A DNA stretch of 64,000 bases from Chloroflexota bacterium (GCA_028874365.1 JAPPJZ010000033.1:94647-158646); one strand, 5' to 3'; counted from the first letter of the stretch, positions 9,501 to 18,354 are shown. Program-made: numbers and translations. The notes: a model not told the origin generated them from the letters alone.

Positions 9501-9594
9501 TGTCGATCCGGACGTACTCTCGTGGTTGGTCAACGTATTCGAGGAGAGCAACGTCTCGAAAATCGCGGTTCGGGTCTCAGACAGGAGCCAGTAG
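6574..9594 (+). CDS. Secreted trypsin-like serine protease with degenerate second protease domain (intact paralogue)
   Basis: 1006 residues. Residues 1-32 look like a signal peptide ending near AFA-EE. Residues 53-109 carry the small shared module. The first protease domain has His170 (TAHHVIDG), Asp200 (AVDLALLE) and Ser270 (GNSGGPMFD), spaced exactly as in the upstream paralogue. A second module copy lies near bases 8195-8363. The second protease-like domain has FLAGASVF, ERNNLVLLE and WTGTPVID where the triad motifs should be, so it should be inactive. The C-terminal ~110 residues form a small all-beta-looking domain. This gene has fewer G/C-ending codons than its neighbours. It ends 4 bases before the convergent ferredoxin gene. 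The substrate is unknown. Confidence 0.88.
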   Translation: MRSVVSCACLLLVLGGLVFALATLFRPSPAFAEEPPLRPAVLDAASTAAATRYPVSGLILTRLHDNGRLELCFKSERQEVLCPRQRFLNLDRVRRDRWITSSEFRWDVPIDPGFVIPPQATASIADPVAAGARCTPDFERMMAATWKVETLRGRGSAFHIGNGRFLTAHHVIDGVPPFVTLTHEELAMPAAVLGSDPAVDLALLEVYDRNLTAHLPTVNLRVPTQADLGEEVFLVGYPFGNALNVSFGGLITRVWEDEILTTAPAIGGNSGGPMFDACGEVLGVLWAGSARGSFSHSGHVLIDALAHLEPKWPALPENLPYGLDQLPDVLIWHFSTEPPPDHGCAGFDADLWVGIAGGRDIDFGIKLNGWLSNDCSRGRTRVMAFEGGSYGWDRTFGESCVFHFDPDDRAHRDIDPGRTEVVLHESDEPYGRARLVRLYGDGYCPGEFTHELVVDLDPPLDSGYNFEAALHRSGGIRHVSLSKGYATYGVTNEPRSPHARYRQRFRVPVNAELVRFHLSHRDQTWTADVRSPDSQGTRLTLSAKIMVLVEGASGDVRFCLQVDSGARLCTAETLAPGSLDENKWHELPAMRWLEDVPADQLDREYDLSARYSCQLSSTIGDQGWQLTTLTGTSVAIYVGNRQFLAGASVFSSALPWGVLSQRHVALPAVVVANDERNNLVLLEIVGHVEEEDLGAPVRLSQLSEDDEGRYVTMLRYPWGDADRFRVAPGQVKGVSGRSFSFSTASSDPLFVWTGTPVIDGCTHDVVGMMLGGGVLSAGPMVQSLQKLRSLRQMPELPTTGPMLQGSSALWPRPLYVGTEQPDFGGWICNVRESERYDVYYAIYLARSDDFELRQVVDGEQDRVRGCGWRDKIFIVEYRSDRVPDLICAAPNRPDHPLSDISVEFAAPEGVELLQIAELKREPCGDIEYDDAWEDRWTTDLFLSIRVTTDVDFDDIQVDYFDSEGRELDTYSRRGGDVDPDVLSWLVNVFEESNVSKIAVRVSDRSQ

Positions 9595-9598
9595 CCGC

Positions 9599-9790
9599 CT
9601 AGTCCTCCACCGAGATTGCGGCGCGGGGGCAGGTTCGGACGGCTCGGATGACGTTGGCTTCTTCTTCGGCGGGGACGGTGTCGACGAGGACGTGGGAGAG
9701 GTCATCGTCTCGGACTTCGAAGACGACTTCGGTGGCTTCCATGCACTTGGCGTGGCCTTCGCAGAGGCTCGTGTCGATCTTGACCTTCAT
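9599..9790 (-). CDS. Small ferredoxin, [3Fe-4S] P450-partner type
   Basis: 63 residues starting MKVKIDTSLCEGHAKC. The spacing C-x2-H-x2-C followed by a distal CP, with His where a fourth cysteine would stand, is the usual pattern of the single-cluster [3Fe-4S] ferredoxins that feed electrons to bacterial P450s. It is the last gene of a minus-strand run, 45 bases after the luciferase-like oxidoreductase gene. Three P450 genes lie within 10 kb, which fits a redox-partner role, though on the opposite strand and not in one operon with them. No ferredoxin reductase is recognisable in the window. Confidence 0.9.
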   Translation of the reverse strand: MKVKIDTSLCEGHAKCMEATEVVFEVRDDDLSHVLVDTVPAEEEANVIRAVRTCPRAAISVED

Positions 9791-9835
9791 CTCGTCCTGC
9801 CCATCCTCTGGTTGCTCTGGATTGCTGGGGCCAGT

Positions 9836-10855
9836 CTACCGAAATCGTGGGATCACCTCCTGAGCGAAGAGCTCGATGCTGCGGCGGGCGAGATCGCGGG
9901 AGGCGCCGGGCGGCACCGGTGAAGTGATGATGTGGTCGGCGGGGATCCAGTCGAGCGTGCGCTCGATGGCGGCGGCGACCTCGTCGGGCGTGCCGGCGAC
10001 GAAGCGGGCGCGGAGATCCTCGTCGGTGTGGTGCAGGAACTGTCCGAGCGGGTCCTGCTCGCCCAGGTCGGAGGCGTCGTTGTACCACTTGCCATAGGTG
10101 TCGCGAAGGTAGCGCTGGTGCGGCTTGAGCTCTTCCCAGAGCGCTTCCGGATCGTCTGAGACGTAGCCGCCGGCGGAGAGCAGGACCTCGAAGTCGGCGG
10201 GGTCGTCGCCCTGTTCGCGGAGGGCGTCGGCCCAGGCGTCGTAGACCGGGCGGTCGGCGACGATCATCAGGTTGGCGCGGAAGCGCGCGGCGCGACGAGC
10301 CGCAGCCTCGGAGCGCGCGCCGACCCAGAGCGGGAAGGGTTGCTGGATCGGCGGCGGCGTGACCTGGACGTTCTTGACCTGGTAGTGGCGGCCGTCGAGG
10401 GTGACGGATTCGCCGGCCAGGGTGCGAGTGATGATCTCGAGTGATTCGTCCATGATGCTCGCCCGGTGGCGTCGGTTGACGCCGAAGCCGTCGAACTCCT
10501 CGACCTTGTAGCCGAGTCCAACGCCGAGGTCGAGCCGGCCGTTGGAGAGGATGTCGACGGTGGAGGCGTCCTCGGCGACGCGGATCGCGTTGTGCAGCGG
10601 GAGCAGCAGGACCCAGGTGCCGATCCGTACGCGCGTGGTCAGGCGGGCAATGGCGGCGGCGATGGGCAGGACGGATGGCGTGTAGCCGTCGTCGATGAAG
10701 TGGTGCTCGGTGATCCAGATGTGGTCGTAGCCGAGTTGCTCGGCGTAGACGATCTCATCGAGGATTTCGTCGTAGAACTGCGCCCAGGGCTTGCGCCACT
10801 GGGGCGGATTGCGAAAGTCGTAGATCAGGCCGAACTTCGGTTGGCGTGTGGGCAT
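9836..10855 (-). CDS. LLM-class flavin-dependent oxidoreductase (luciferase-like)
   Basis: 339 residues beginning MPTRQPKFGLIYDFRNPP, with the luciferase-family landmarks YAEQLGYDHIWITEHHF near the N-terminus, then LSNGRLDLGVGLGY and PLWVGARSEAAARRAAR. This family uses F420H2 or reduced FMN to oxidise small organic molecules; the cofactor and substrate cannot be read from the motifs. The ATG at 10855 shares one base with the stop of the metallo-hydrolase gene (TGATG), so the two are translationally linked. The frame stays open further upstream but only as a shadow of the hydrolase gene. The ferredoxin gene follows downstream. Confidence 0.92.
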   Translation of the reverse strand: MPTRQPKFGLIYDFRNPPQWRKPWAQFYDEILDEIVYAEQLGYDHIWITEHHFIDDGYTPSVLPIAAAIARLTTRVRIGTWVLLLPLHNAIRVAEDASTVDILSNGRLDLGVGLGYKVEEFDGFGVNRRHRASIMDESLEIITRTLAGESVTLDGRHYQVKNVQVTPPPIQQPFPLWVGARSEAAARRAARFRANLMIVADRPVYDAWADALREQGDDPADFEVLLSAGGYVSDDPEALWEELKPHQRYLRDTYGKWYNDASDLGEQDPLGQFLHHTDEDLRARFVAGTPDEVAAAIERTLDWIPADHIITSPVPPGASRDLARRSIELFAQEVIPRFR

Positions 10856-11775
10856 CAGTAGAGGCCGATCCGTCCGCCGAGCGGAATGTCGAGTAGTTCC
10901 GAGCGCGGGGCGACGTGGTTGAGTTCGTTCTTGACGGGCGCGAGCGCGTCGGGGCCGGTCATGTCGTGAGTCATGGGCGGCATCCAGTCGTCGTGATGGC
11001 CGAGCACGATGCGCGGGGCGCGAAGCATGTCGGACATGCGGCCGACGAACTGCGCGAGCGAGCCCTGGATTGGTTCGCCGTCGATGTTGGGTCGACCGGC
11101 CATGGCGACGATCGCGACATCGGGGCGCATGTTCTGGACGACGCCGGTCCAGCAGCCTGAGGTGTCGTGGTAGAAGATTGCGCCGTAGGGCGTGTCGATC
11201 AGGTAAGCCAGCGCGCCGCCGGTGTCGTTCGAGCCGAGGCAGGTCGCCATGTGATCGATCATCTGCGTCTGGGCCTCCGCGCCGAGGTCCTGCGATCGTT
11301 CCCCGAGGGAGCCGCCGATGTCGATGGTGCGCCGACCTCCCCAGCGCTCTTCCTCGGTCAGACCGTACTGGCCGAGCACCACCTTGCCTGGGTCCCATGA
11401 GCCCTGCGTCCAGATACAGGAGTGCAGGCTGGGGAAGACCTCGACGGTGATGTCGCTGGAGATGCGGTGACGCTCGCCGCCCTGCGAGCGGAGCAGCTGG
11501 CCCTCGGGAATGCCGGCGTCGATCAGGACGCGGGCGGACTCGTTGGAGCCGATCACCGGCGCTCCGGTGTTGGCGGCGATCACCTCGGCTCCGGCGATGT
11601 GGTCGAAGTGGGAATGTCCGACGAGGACGGCGTCGGCACGGGAGATATCGGCGGCGGTCAGGCCGACGTCGGGCGCTGACGGCACGCGGTCGATGTAGGC
11701 GTCGAGCATGATCACGGTGTCGTCGACCTGCAGGCGGAAGGTCGCGCAGCCGAGCCAGTCGAGAGTGACGGTCAT
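10855..11775 (-). CDS. UlaG-like metallo-beta-lactamase-fold hydrolase
   Basis: 306 residues with the metal-binding signature LVGHSHFDHIAG (HxHxDH) near residue 50 and an N-terminal strand beginning MTVTLDWLGCATF. A later HDDWMPP may supply a further metal ligand. The layout is that of UlaG/YtnP-type hydrolases, which open lactones or cleave phosphoesters; the actual substrate is not evident. A perfect 8-bp hairpin just upstream overlaps its ribosome binding site (see 11776-11804). It is followed with a one-base overlap by the luciferase-like gene. Its first 12 codons also occur as a decayed copy at 12268-12302. Confidence 0.9.
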   Translation of the reverse strand: MTVTLDWLGCATFRLQVDDTVIMLDAYIDRVPSAPDVGLTAADISRADAVLVGHSHFDHIAGAEVIAANTGAPVIGSNESARVLIDAGIPEGQLLRSQGGERHRISSDITVEVFPSLHSCIWTQGSWDPGKVVLGQYGLTEEERWGGRRTIDIGGSLGERSQDLGAEAQTQMIDHMATCLGSNDTGGALAYLIDTPYGAIFYHDTSGCWTGVVQNMRPDVAIVAMAGRPNIDGEPIQGSLAQFVGRMSDMLRAPRIVLGHHDDWMPPMTHDMTGPDALAPVKNELNHVAPRSELLDIPLGGRIGLY

Positions 11776-11804
11776 GAGGGCCTCCGATGGTTGTGGTCGG
11801 AGGC
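11776..11804 (-). promoter_or_regulatory. Hairpin enclosing the ribosome binding site of the metallo-hydrolase gene
   Basis: Read on the minus strand, arms GCCTCCGA (11804-11797) and TCGGAGGC (11787-11780) are perfectly complementary around a 9-base loop. The GGAGG that would serve as Shine-Dalgarno sequence for the ATG at 11775 lies in the second arm, five bases before the start. When folded, the site would be hidden from ribosomes. The structure is retained upstream of the duplicated fossil start at 12302, with 7 of 8 pairs kept. Whether anything controls the folding is unknown. Confidence 0.6.
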
Positions 11805-11817
11805 TAGTGGGTAGGGT

Positions 11818-12177
11818 TCAGTAGAGGGGAAGCGGTTCCAGCGAGACGAAGCGCTGCGCTACAGGATCTGGTGCCAACGCTAGGCCGATGAGGGTGTACT
11901 CGCCGAGTAGCAACGGCTCGTTGTCGTCACCGAATGCAACGATGGTGATGCCGCTGCGGCCATCGATAGTCACGCTGGCGTGCCCGATGCTCATCTCCTG
12001 CCGCCTGCCGTCGGCTAGTTGGAAGGGTCGAGTTCCGATCCGCTCAACGGCGAGTTCTCGCAGGAGAGCAGACGGCGCAATCGTAAAGAAGACGCCGGTG
12101 TTGACGGTCGCCTCGATACCCTGTGATCGCAGCGAGTTGAAGTCGGCGATTTCGATTGGGTAGGTGAAGGTTTCCAC
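11818..12177 (-). CDS. Retropepsin-like aspartyl protease homologue with Asp-to-Asn at the active site
   Basis: 119 residues, the size of one subunit of a dimeric retropepsin-like protease. The active-site loop reads VNTGVFF where the family has DTG; Asn26 stands exactly where its neighbour at 12343-12699 has Asp26. The rest of the fold is kept, including LADGR, ITIVAFG and the LLLGEYTL region. Catalysis should be lost unless the protein pairs with an active subunit. It lies 42 bases upstream of the metallo-hydrolase gene on the same strand. The two retropepsin-like genes arose by a tandem duplication that also copied the start of the hydrolase gene. Confidence 0.82.
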   Translation of the reverse strand: METFTYPIEIADFNSLRSQGIEATVNTGVFFTIAPSALLRELAVERIGTRPFQLADGRRQEMSIGHASVTIDGRSGITIVAFGDDNEPLLLGEYTLIGLALAPDPVAQRFVSLEPLPLY

Positions 12178-12240
12178 ACTAGAAGGCTATCGAGGACAAG
12201 GAAGAGCTTGAGCGGTTCTTGGCCCTTAGGTGAGGAGACG

Positions 12241-12267
12241 TGACATCAGTGACATCAGTGACATCAG
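12241..12267. repeat. Three perfect tandem copies of a 9-bp unit
   Basis: TGACATCAG is present three times head to tail at 12241, 12250 and 12259. It directly abuts the decayed copy of the metallo-hydrolase start, so it may mark the edge of the duplicated segment or later slippage there. Confidence 0.9.
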
Positions 12268-12331
12268 ATCGCGCAACCGAGCGAGTCGAGGGTAACGGTC
12301 ATGAGTGCCTCCGATGGTTGTGATCGGAGGG
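12268..12331 (-). pseudogene. Fossil start of a duplicated metallo-hydrolase gene with its leader hairpin
   Basis: These 64 bases match 11741-11804 at 56 positions without gaps. Read on the minus strand they encode MTVTLDSLGCAI and then TGA, against MTVTLDWLGCATF in the intact gene. The leader hairpin (12307-12331) is present as well. The preceding gene in both copies is a retropepsin-like gene, so the unit copied was retropepsin gene plus leader plus hydrolase; in this copy the hydrolase was cut down to 12 codons. Confidence 0.85.
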
Positions 12332-12342
12332 TGGGGGTCTGA

Positions 12343-12699
12343 TCAAGCAGGCAAGAGATCGACTGAGACGAGGCGTTTGTTCACGGGATCTGCAGCAAGA
12401 GCGAATGTCTCAAGCGCGACTGCGCCGAGAAGGGTCATGCCCTGGTCGCCTCCGAATAGCACGATCGTGATGAGGCGCTCATCACCGAGCGTCATCCAGA
12501 CTTGACCGAAGTCCATCTGAGCTCTTGATCCATCTGCAAGAGTCCATTGGCGGGTACCGATCGGCTCAACGCCTAGCTCGTGAAGGACGTAGCCCGGAAC
12601 CACCGAATAGATGGCTCCGGTGTCCACAACGGCATCAAGTTGAACAGACCGCTGATCGTGTAGGTCGCTAATGGTGATTCGCTGTTGGAACATGCCCAT
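12343..12699 (-). CDS. Retropepsin-like aspartyl protease (clan AA), intact DTG motif
   Basis: 118 residues with VVDTGAIYSVVPGYVL as the active-site loop (Asp26), WTLADGSRAQM as the flap-proximal segment, and TLLGAVALE as the second conserved glycine-containing loop. Proteins of this size act as homodimers, each subunit giving one aspartate. ATG 12699 is chosen; ATG 12693 is an alternative that removes two residues. It starts 7 bases after the tyrS stop, so it is probably read from the tyrS transcript. The paralogue at 11818-12177 has Asn in place of the catalytic Asp. No signal peptide is visible, so a cytoplasmic location is likely. Confidence 0.87.
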   Translation of the reverse strand: MGMFQQRITISDLHDQRSVQLDAVVDTGAIYSVVPGYVLHELGVEPIGTRQWTLADGSRAQMDFGQVWMTLGDERLITIVLFGGDQGMTLLGAVALETFALAADPVNKRLVSVDLLPA

Positions 12700-12706
12700 G
12701 TCGGCC

Positions 12707-13969
<1,263 letters not shown>

Positions 13970-13990
13970 GGCCAGGTTCCTACTATGTTG

Positions 13991-14944
13991 CTATCGGGCT
14001 CCGATTGACATGCCGGCCAACAACTCGCGGGCGGCGTCACGATCCTTGCCGATCTGCTCGACCAGCGCGTCCACGCCATCGAACTTCCGCTCGCCGCGCA
14101 GCCGCTCCACGAACTCTACCCGCAGGTCCTGGCCGTAGATGTCGTCGTCGAAGTCGATGATGTGGCACTCGATTGACAATCCGCCGCCGTCGTCGAACGT
14201 CGGCCGCACGCCGATGTTCGTCACCGAGGGCGTCGGTCCGGAGTCGAGATGCGCAATCGTCGCGTAGACGCCGGGCGCCGGGATTGCCCGGTCGTTGCCG
14301 ACCGCGACGTTGGCGGTGGCGAACCCAATCGACCGTCCGCGCTTGAATCCGACGATCACCGGTCCGTGCAACGAGAAACGGCGGCCCAGCAAATCTGCGA
14401 CGTGAGAGACGTTGCCCTCAGCCAGCGAGTCGCGAATCTGCGTCGAAGAGACCTTGTCGGTCGAGTCGTTGGTGAGCAGCTCGATCACCTCGACCTCGAA
14501 GCCGAGTTCCCGACCGAGCGCTGACAATGTTTCGGGATCGCCGCCTCGCTGTCGTCCCAGCGCAAAATCTTCGCCGATGATCAGGCGCGCGAGCTGAAAC
14601 TCCTCGACCAGCATGCGGACGAAATCGCCCGCGTCGGTGAGCGAGAACTCGGAAGTGAAGGAGACGGTGGCGACGGCGTCGAGCCCGGTCTGCATGATCA
14701 GCGAGAGCCGATCTTCCAGCGAGGTGACGTATTCCGTCGTCAGATCGGGCCGGAGCACCTGTTTCGGGTGAGGGTGGAAGGTGATCGCCGCCGCGGCGAG
14801 CCCGTGCCGCCTGGCGCTCTCGGCGACGTGCTTGAGCACCGCCTGGTGGCCTCGGTGGACCCCGTCGAACACACCGATCGTCAGGGCTGTCGGTCGGCCG
14901 GTAGCGGCTCGGCGCAGTTCCTCGCGGGCGAGATCGGTGACCAC
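13991..14944 (-). CDS. ribF: Bifunctional riboflavin kinase / FAD synthetase
   Basis: 317 residues. The N-terminal adenylyltransferase domain begins LTIGVFDGVHRGHQAVL, with the HxGH-like nucleotide-binding motif. The C-terminal flavokinase domain is marked by RGRSIGFATANVAV and GVYATIAH. The enzyme phosphorylates riboflavin to FMN and adenylates FMN to FAD, supplying cofactors such as those of the luciferase-like enzyme and SdhA in this window. It lies between scpA and tyrS on the minus strand, with a 76-base gap upstream and 21 bases downstream. No FMN riboswitch is visible before it. Confidence 0.96.
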   Translation of the reverse strand: MVTDLAREELRRAATGRPTALTIGVFDGVHRGHQAVLKHVAESARRHGLAAAAITFHPHPKQVLRPDLTTEYVTSLEDRLSLIMQTGLDAVATVSFTSEFSLTDAGDFVRMLVEEFQLARLIIGEDFALGRQRGGDPETLSALGRELGFEVEVIELLTNDSTDKVSSTQIRDSLAEGNVSHVADLLGRRFSLHGPVIVGFKRGRSIGFATANVAVGNDRAIPAPGVYATIAHLDSGPTPSVTNIGVRPTFDDGGGLSIECHIIDFDDDIYGQDLRVEFVERLRGERKFDGVDALVEQIGKDRDAARELLAGMSIGAR

Positions 14945-15020
14945 CGGCTCGGGCCTTCCGCAGTCTCTGTGGACAACTGGACGAAGACTCAGCGTACCAG
15001 CAGGCGGGAGCCGGACTGGT

Positions 15021-15824
15021 CTATTCGTCCAATGACGAAGCGTCTGCCGCAGCCCAGGCGGTCTGAGGGGCGTCGGGCAGTTCCGTGATCAGGATGTCGG
15101 AGAAATCCTCGTCCTGCTGAATCTCGATCGCGAGCGACTTGTGCAGCTCGAGCACGGCCATGAACGAGACGATCAGCTCCAGCCGCGACTCGGCGCTGGC
15201 GATCCAGTCGCGGAACGAGACGACGTGCCCGCTCATCAGGCGGGCACGAAGATCGATCACACGGTCTCGGACCGTGATCCGCTGTCGCTCGATCGCCGCG
15301 TCATGGGCGATCTCCGCCTGTGCCTCACGCTCGGCGGCGCGATCGAGCGCCTCCTGCGCAATTCGTGCGAGCGCCTCGAGCGTGACGTTGTCGGACATGC
15401 CCAGCGGCAGCGTCTGTTCGATCGGAGGCGCCGCGATCGGCGTGTAGGAACGGAGCCGCTCACGGTCGCGGTCGCCGAGCTGCGCGATGCCGTCGCGGTA
15501 TCGCTTGTACGCCTGCGCCATCGCCACCAGCTCAGCGGCGTTATCGTCAAGCTGCTCACCGTCGGCAGGATCCTCGGTGGGCGGGAGCAACTGCCTCGCT
15601 TTGAGCAACACCAACCGCCCGCCGATGCTGATGAACGCTGCCAACGCGTCGGCCTGGTCGGATGTCAGTTCGCCGTCCGGCGCAGTCATCGCCGAGACCT
15701 GCGCCAGGTACTGGTCGGCGACCTGCGCCAGCGAGAGTTCGGAGATGTCAAGCTTGCGCGACTCGATCAGTTCGAGCAGTAGGTCAAGCGGACCTTCGTA
15801 CGACGGCAGATGTAGCTGGACCAT
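15021..15824 (-). CDS. scpA: Segregation and condensation protein A
   Basis: 267 residues. The N-terminus YEGPLDLLLELIESRKLDI is the diagnostic kleisin start that binds the Smc head and neck, followed by ADALAAFISIGGRLVLLKAR, also typical of ScpA. The C-terminal winged-helix part ends with FSDILITELPD. ScpA bridges Smc heads and, with ScpB, helps chromosome segregation. No scpB is present next to it. It sits between leuS (24 bases upstream) and ribF, in the same direction. Confidence 0.95.
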   Translation of the reverse strand: MVQLHLPSYEGPLDLLLELIESRKLDISELSLAQVADQYLAQVSAMTAPDGELTSDQADALAAFISIGGRLVLLKARQLLPPTEDPADGEQLDDNAAELVAMAQAYKRYRDGIAQLGDRDRERLRSYTPIAAPPIEQTLPLGMSDNVTLEALARIAQEALDRAAEREAQAEIAHDAAIERQRITVRDRVIDLRARLMSGHVVSFRDWIASAESRLELIVSFMAVLELHKSLAIEIQQDEDFSDILITELPDAPQTAWAAADASSLDE

Positions 15825-15848
15825 GCGCCACCCTCTATTGGCGGGAGG

Positions 15849-18311
15849 TCAGTTGGCGACGAAGTTGAGTAGCTTGTCGGGCACCCAGATCACTCGGCGC
15901 AGGGTCTTGCCTTCAAGCTGGTCGGTCACCCGCGAAGAAGCGCGCGCTGCCGACTCGGCATCCTCCTGCGACGATCCCGGCGACAGGTCCAACTTCTCGC
16001 GCAGTCGGCCGTTGACCTGTACGACCACGGTGACCGTCTCAGCCTGGGCCAGCGACTCGTCATATGCCGGCCACGGCTGGTCGTGTACGGAGCCTGAGCT
16101 GCCGATCCGGTGCCAGAGCTCCTCGCAGATGTGCGGCGCCGACGGCGCCAGGCAGAGGATCAGCGATTCAATCGCCTCGCGCCAGGCGTCGCCATCGACC
16201 GGCCCCTGCTCGCGGATGCTTTGCAGCTCGTTGGTGAACTCCATCATCGCGGCGATCATGGTGTTGAAACGGAAGCGCTCGATGTCCTGTGAGACCTTGC
16301 CGATCATCGCGTGCGTCGCACGACGAATGGCATCGCCCGAGCCGCCGCCGGTCTGGACATGGCCGAGAACCAGGTTCCAGACGCGGTTGAGCCAGCGCCA
16401 CTGACCGGAGATGCCGCTGTCGTCCCAGTCGCCGCCAGCCTCCCACGGTCCCAGGAACATCAGGTACAGGCGCACCGTGTCGGCGCCGTAGCGTCCGACC
16501 CATTCGTCGGGGTTGACCACGTTGCCGCGCGACTTCGACATTTTGTGGCCGTCTTTGGTGATCGTGCCCTGGTTGAACAGCCGCGCGAACGGCTCGTCGA
16601 TCTCGAGGATGCCCATGTCGCGCGCGGCCTTGGCGAAGAAACGGGCGTAGAACAGGTGCATCACGGCGTGCTCGGCGCCGCCGGTGTAGGTATCGATCGG
16701 CAGCCACTGTCGGGCCAGCTCGGCGTCGATCGGCGCGTAGTGATTGTGCGGATCGACGTAGCGGTACATGTACCAGTTGGAGCACATGAACGTGTCCATC
16801 GTGTCGGTCTCGCGACGCGCCGCCTCGTTGCACTCGGGGCAATCGACGTTGACGAACCCGTCGTGCCGCTCCAGCGGCGAGGCGCCGGTCGGCAGGAATT
16901 CGGCATCGTCGGGCAGTAAGACCGGCAACTCGTCCTCGGGCACCGGGACGATCCCACAGGACTCGCAGTAGACCATTGGAATCGGCGCGCCCCAGTAGCG
17001 CTGTCGCGAGATCAGCCAGTCGCGCAGGCGGTAGGACACCGTCCGTCCACCGAGGTCCATCTCGTCCAAGGCATCGGCGACGGCCAGCTTGCCGTCCTGC
17101 CAGTCGGTGCCGTCGAAGCGTCCCGAGTTCACCATCACACCCGGACCGACGTATGCCTCTTCCAGGTCGTTGCCGTCCCAGTCAGGCGGGGCGATGACGA
17201 CCGGGATCGGAATGCCTCGCTCGGAAGCGAAGGCGAAGTCGCGCTCGTCGTGCGCGGGCACGCCCATCACAGCGCCCGTCCCGTAGCTGAGCAAGACGTA
17301 GTCGGCGATCCAGATCTGGATGTCGTCGCCGGTGAAGGGATGCGTCGTGTAGGCCCCGGTGAAGACGCCCGTCTTCTCCCGAGTCGTCGACTGCCGCTCG
17401 ATCTCGTTCTGCCGACGCGCCTGTTCGACGTAGGCCTCGACATCGGCGCGGCACTCGTCGGTGGTCAGCTCGGCGACCAGCGGATGCTCGGGCGCAAGCA
17501 CCATGAACGTGCAGCCGAACAGCGTGTCGGGACGGGTCGTGAAGACCGTGATCCGGTCTTCGCCGTTGACCTCTCGTCCCAGCGGGAACGAGATTTCCGC
17601 GCCCTCAGAGCGGCCAATCCAGTTGCGCTGCATCAGCTTGATCGGCTCTGGCCAGTCGATCCCGTCGAACTCAAGCAGCTCGTCGGCGTAGTCGGTGATC
17701 CGGAACATCCACTGTTCCATCTGCTTCGCCTCGACGATCGACTCGCAGCGTTCGCAGACGCCGATGCCGTCGTCGTTGCGGTTGACCTGCTCGTTGGCCA
17801 GGATCGTGACGCAGCCGGGACAGTAGTTGCAGTCCGCCGGCCCGCGGTATGCGAGACCGTGCTGGTACAGCTTGAGGAACCACCACTGGGTCCAGCGGTA
17901 GTACTCCGGGTCGGAGGTGGAGAACTCGCGGTTCCAGTCGAACGAGGCGCCCATGGTCTTGAGTTGGCGCGTCATGTTCTCGACGTTGGCGTAGGTCCAC
18001 TTCTTGGGATGCGTGTTGTTGCTGATTGCGGCGTTCTCGGCCGGCAGACCGAAGGCGTCGAAGCCCAGCGGAAAGAGCACGTTCTCGCCCTGCATCCGAT
18101 GCCAGCGAGCCGCCACATCCGACGGCGCCATGGCGTACCAATGGCCGATGTGCAGGTCGCCGCTCGTGTAAGGCAGCATCGTCAGGAAGTAGTAGGGCGG
18201 TCGCGGGTCATCGTCATCGACTCGGTAGAGTCCGTCGATCTCCCAGCGCTCGCGCCAGCGCGGCTCAATCTCGGACGGGTCGTAGGCGGGAATCTGCGTC
18301 GCTGTGGTCAT
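15849..18311 (-). CDS. leuS: Leucyl-tRNA synthetase
   Basis: 820 residues, typical for bacterial LeuRS. Class I motifs are LHIGHWYAM near residue 55 and KMSKSRGNVVNPDEW towards the end of the catalytic domain. An inserted zinc-ribbon-like segment (CNYCPGCVTI and CERCES) and the CP1 editing domain, which hydrolyses mischarged tRNA, lie between them (TRPDTLFGCTFMVLAPEH). It opens the minus-strand run that continues through scpA, ribF and tyrS, and is transcribed divergently from purE across a 71-base gap. Confidence 0.97.
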   Translation of the reverse strand: MTTATQIPAYDPSEIEPRWRERWEIDGLYRVDDDDPRPPYYFLTMLPYTSGDLHIGHWYAMAPSDVAARWHRMQGENVLFPLGFDAFGLPAENAAISNNTHPKKWTYANVENMTRQLKTMGASFDWNREFSTSDPEYYRWTQWWFLKLYQHGLAYRGPADCNYCPGCVTILANEQVNRNDDGIGVCERCESIVEAKQMEQWMFRITDYADELLEFDGIDWPEPIKLMQRNWIGRSEGAEISFPLGREVNGEDRITVFTTRPDTLFGCTFMVLAPEHPLVAELTTDECRADVEAYVEQARRQNEIERQSTTREKTGVFTGAYTTHPFTGDDIQIWIADYVLLSYGTGAVMGVPAHDERDFAFASERGIPIPVVIAPPDWDGNDLEEAYVGPGVMVNSGRFDGTDWQDGKLAVADALDEMDLGGRTVSYRLRDWLISRQRYWGAPIPMVYCESCGIVPVPEDELPVLLPDDAEFLPTGASPLERHDGFVNVDCPECNEAARRETDTMDTFMCSNWYMYRYVDPHNHYAPIDAELARQWLPIDTYTGGAEHAVMHLFYARFFAKAARDMGILEIDEPFARLFNQGTITKDGHKMSKSRGNVVNPDEWVGRYGADTVRLYLMFLGPWEAGGDWDDSGISGQWRWLNRVWNLVLGHVQTGGGSGDAIRRATHAMIGKVSQDIERFRFNTMIAAMMEFTNELQSIREQGPVDGDAWREAIESLILCLAPSAPHICEELWHRIGSSGSVHDQPWPAYDESLAQAETVTVVVQVNGRLREKLDLSPGSSQEDAESAARASSRVTDQLEGKTLRRVIWVPDKLLNFVAN

Positions 18312-18334
18312 AGCCGCAGATTACACGGGGGTAT

Positions 18335-18354
18335 CTTGTGATCTGAGCCACAAG
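18335..18354. promoter_or_regulatory. Inverted repeat in the leuS-purE divergent promoter gap
   Basis: CTTGTG at 18335-18340 and CACAAG at 18349-18354 form a perfect 6-bp inverted repeat around 8 bases. It lies midway in the only intergenic space between two divergent operons, so it could be an operator. No match to a named regulator site is claimed. Confidence 0.35.

Noticed and set aside
10856..11398. N-terminal extension of the luciferase-like gene
   Set aside because: The frame is open but lies entirely within the metallo-hydrolase gene, and the family start MPTRQPKFGLIYDF fits the ATG at 10855.
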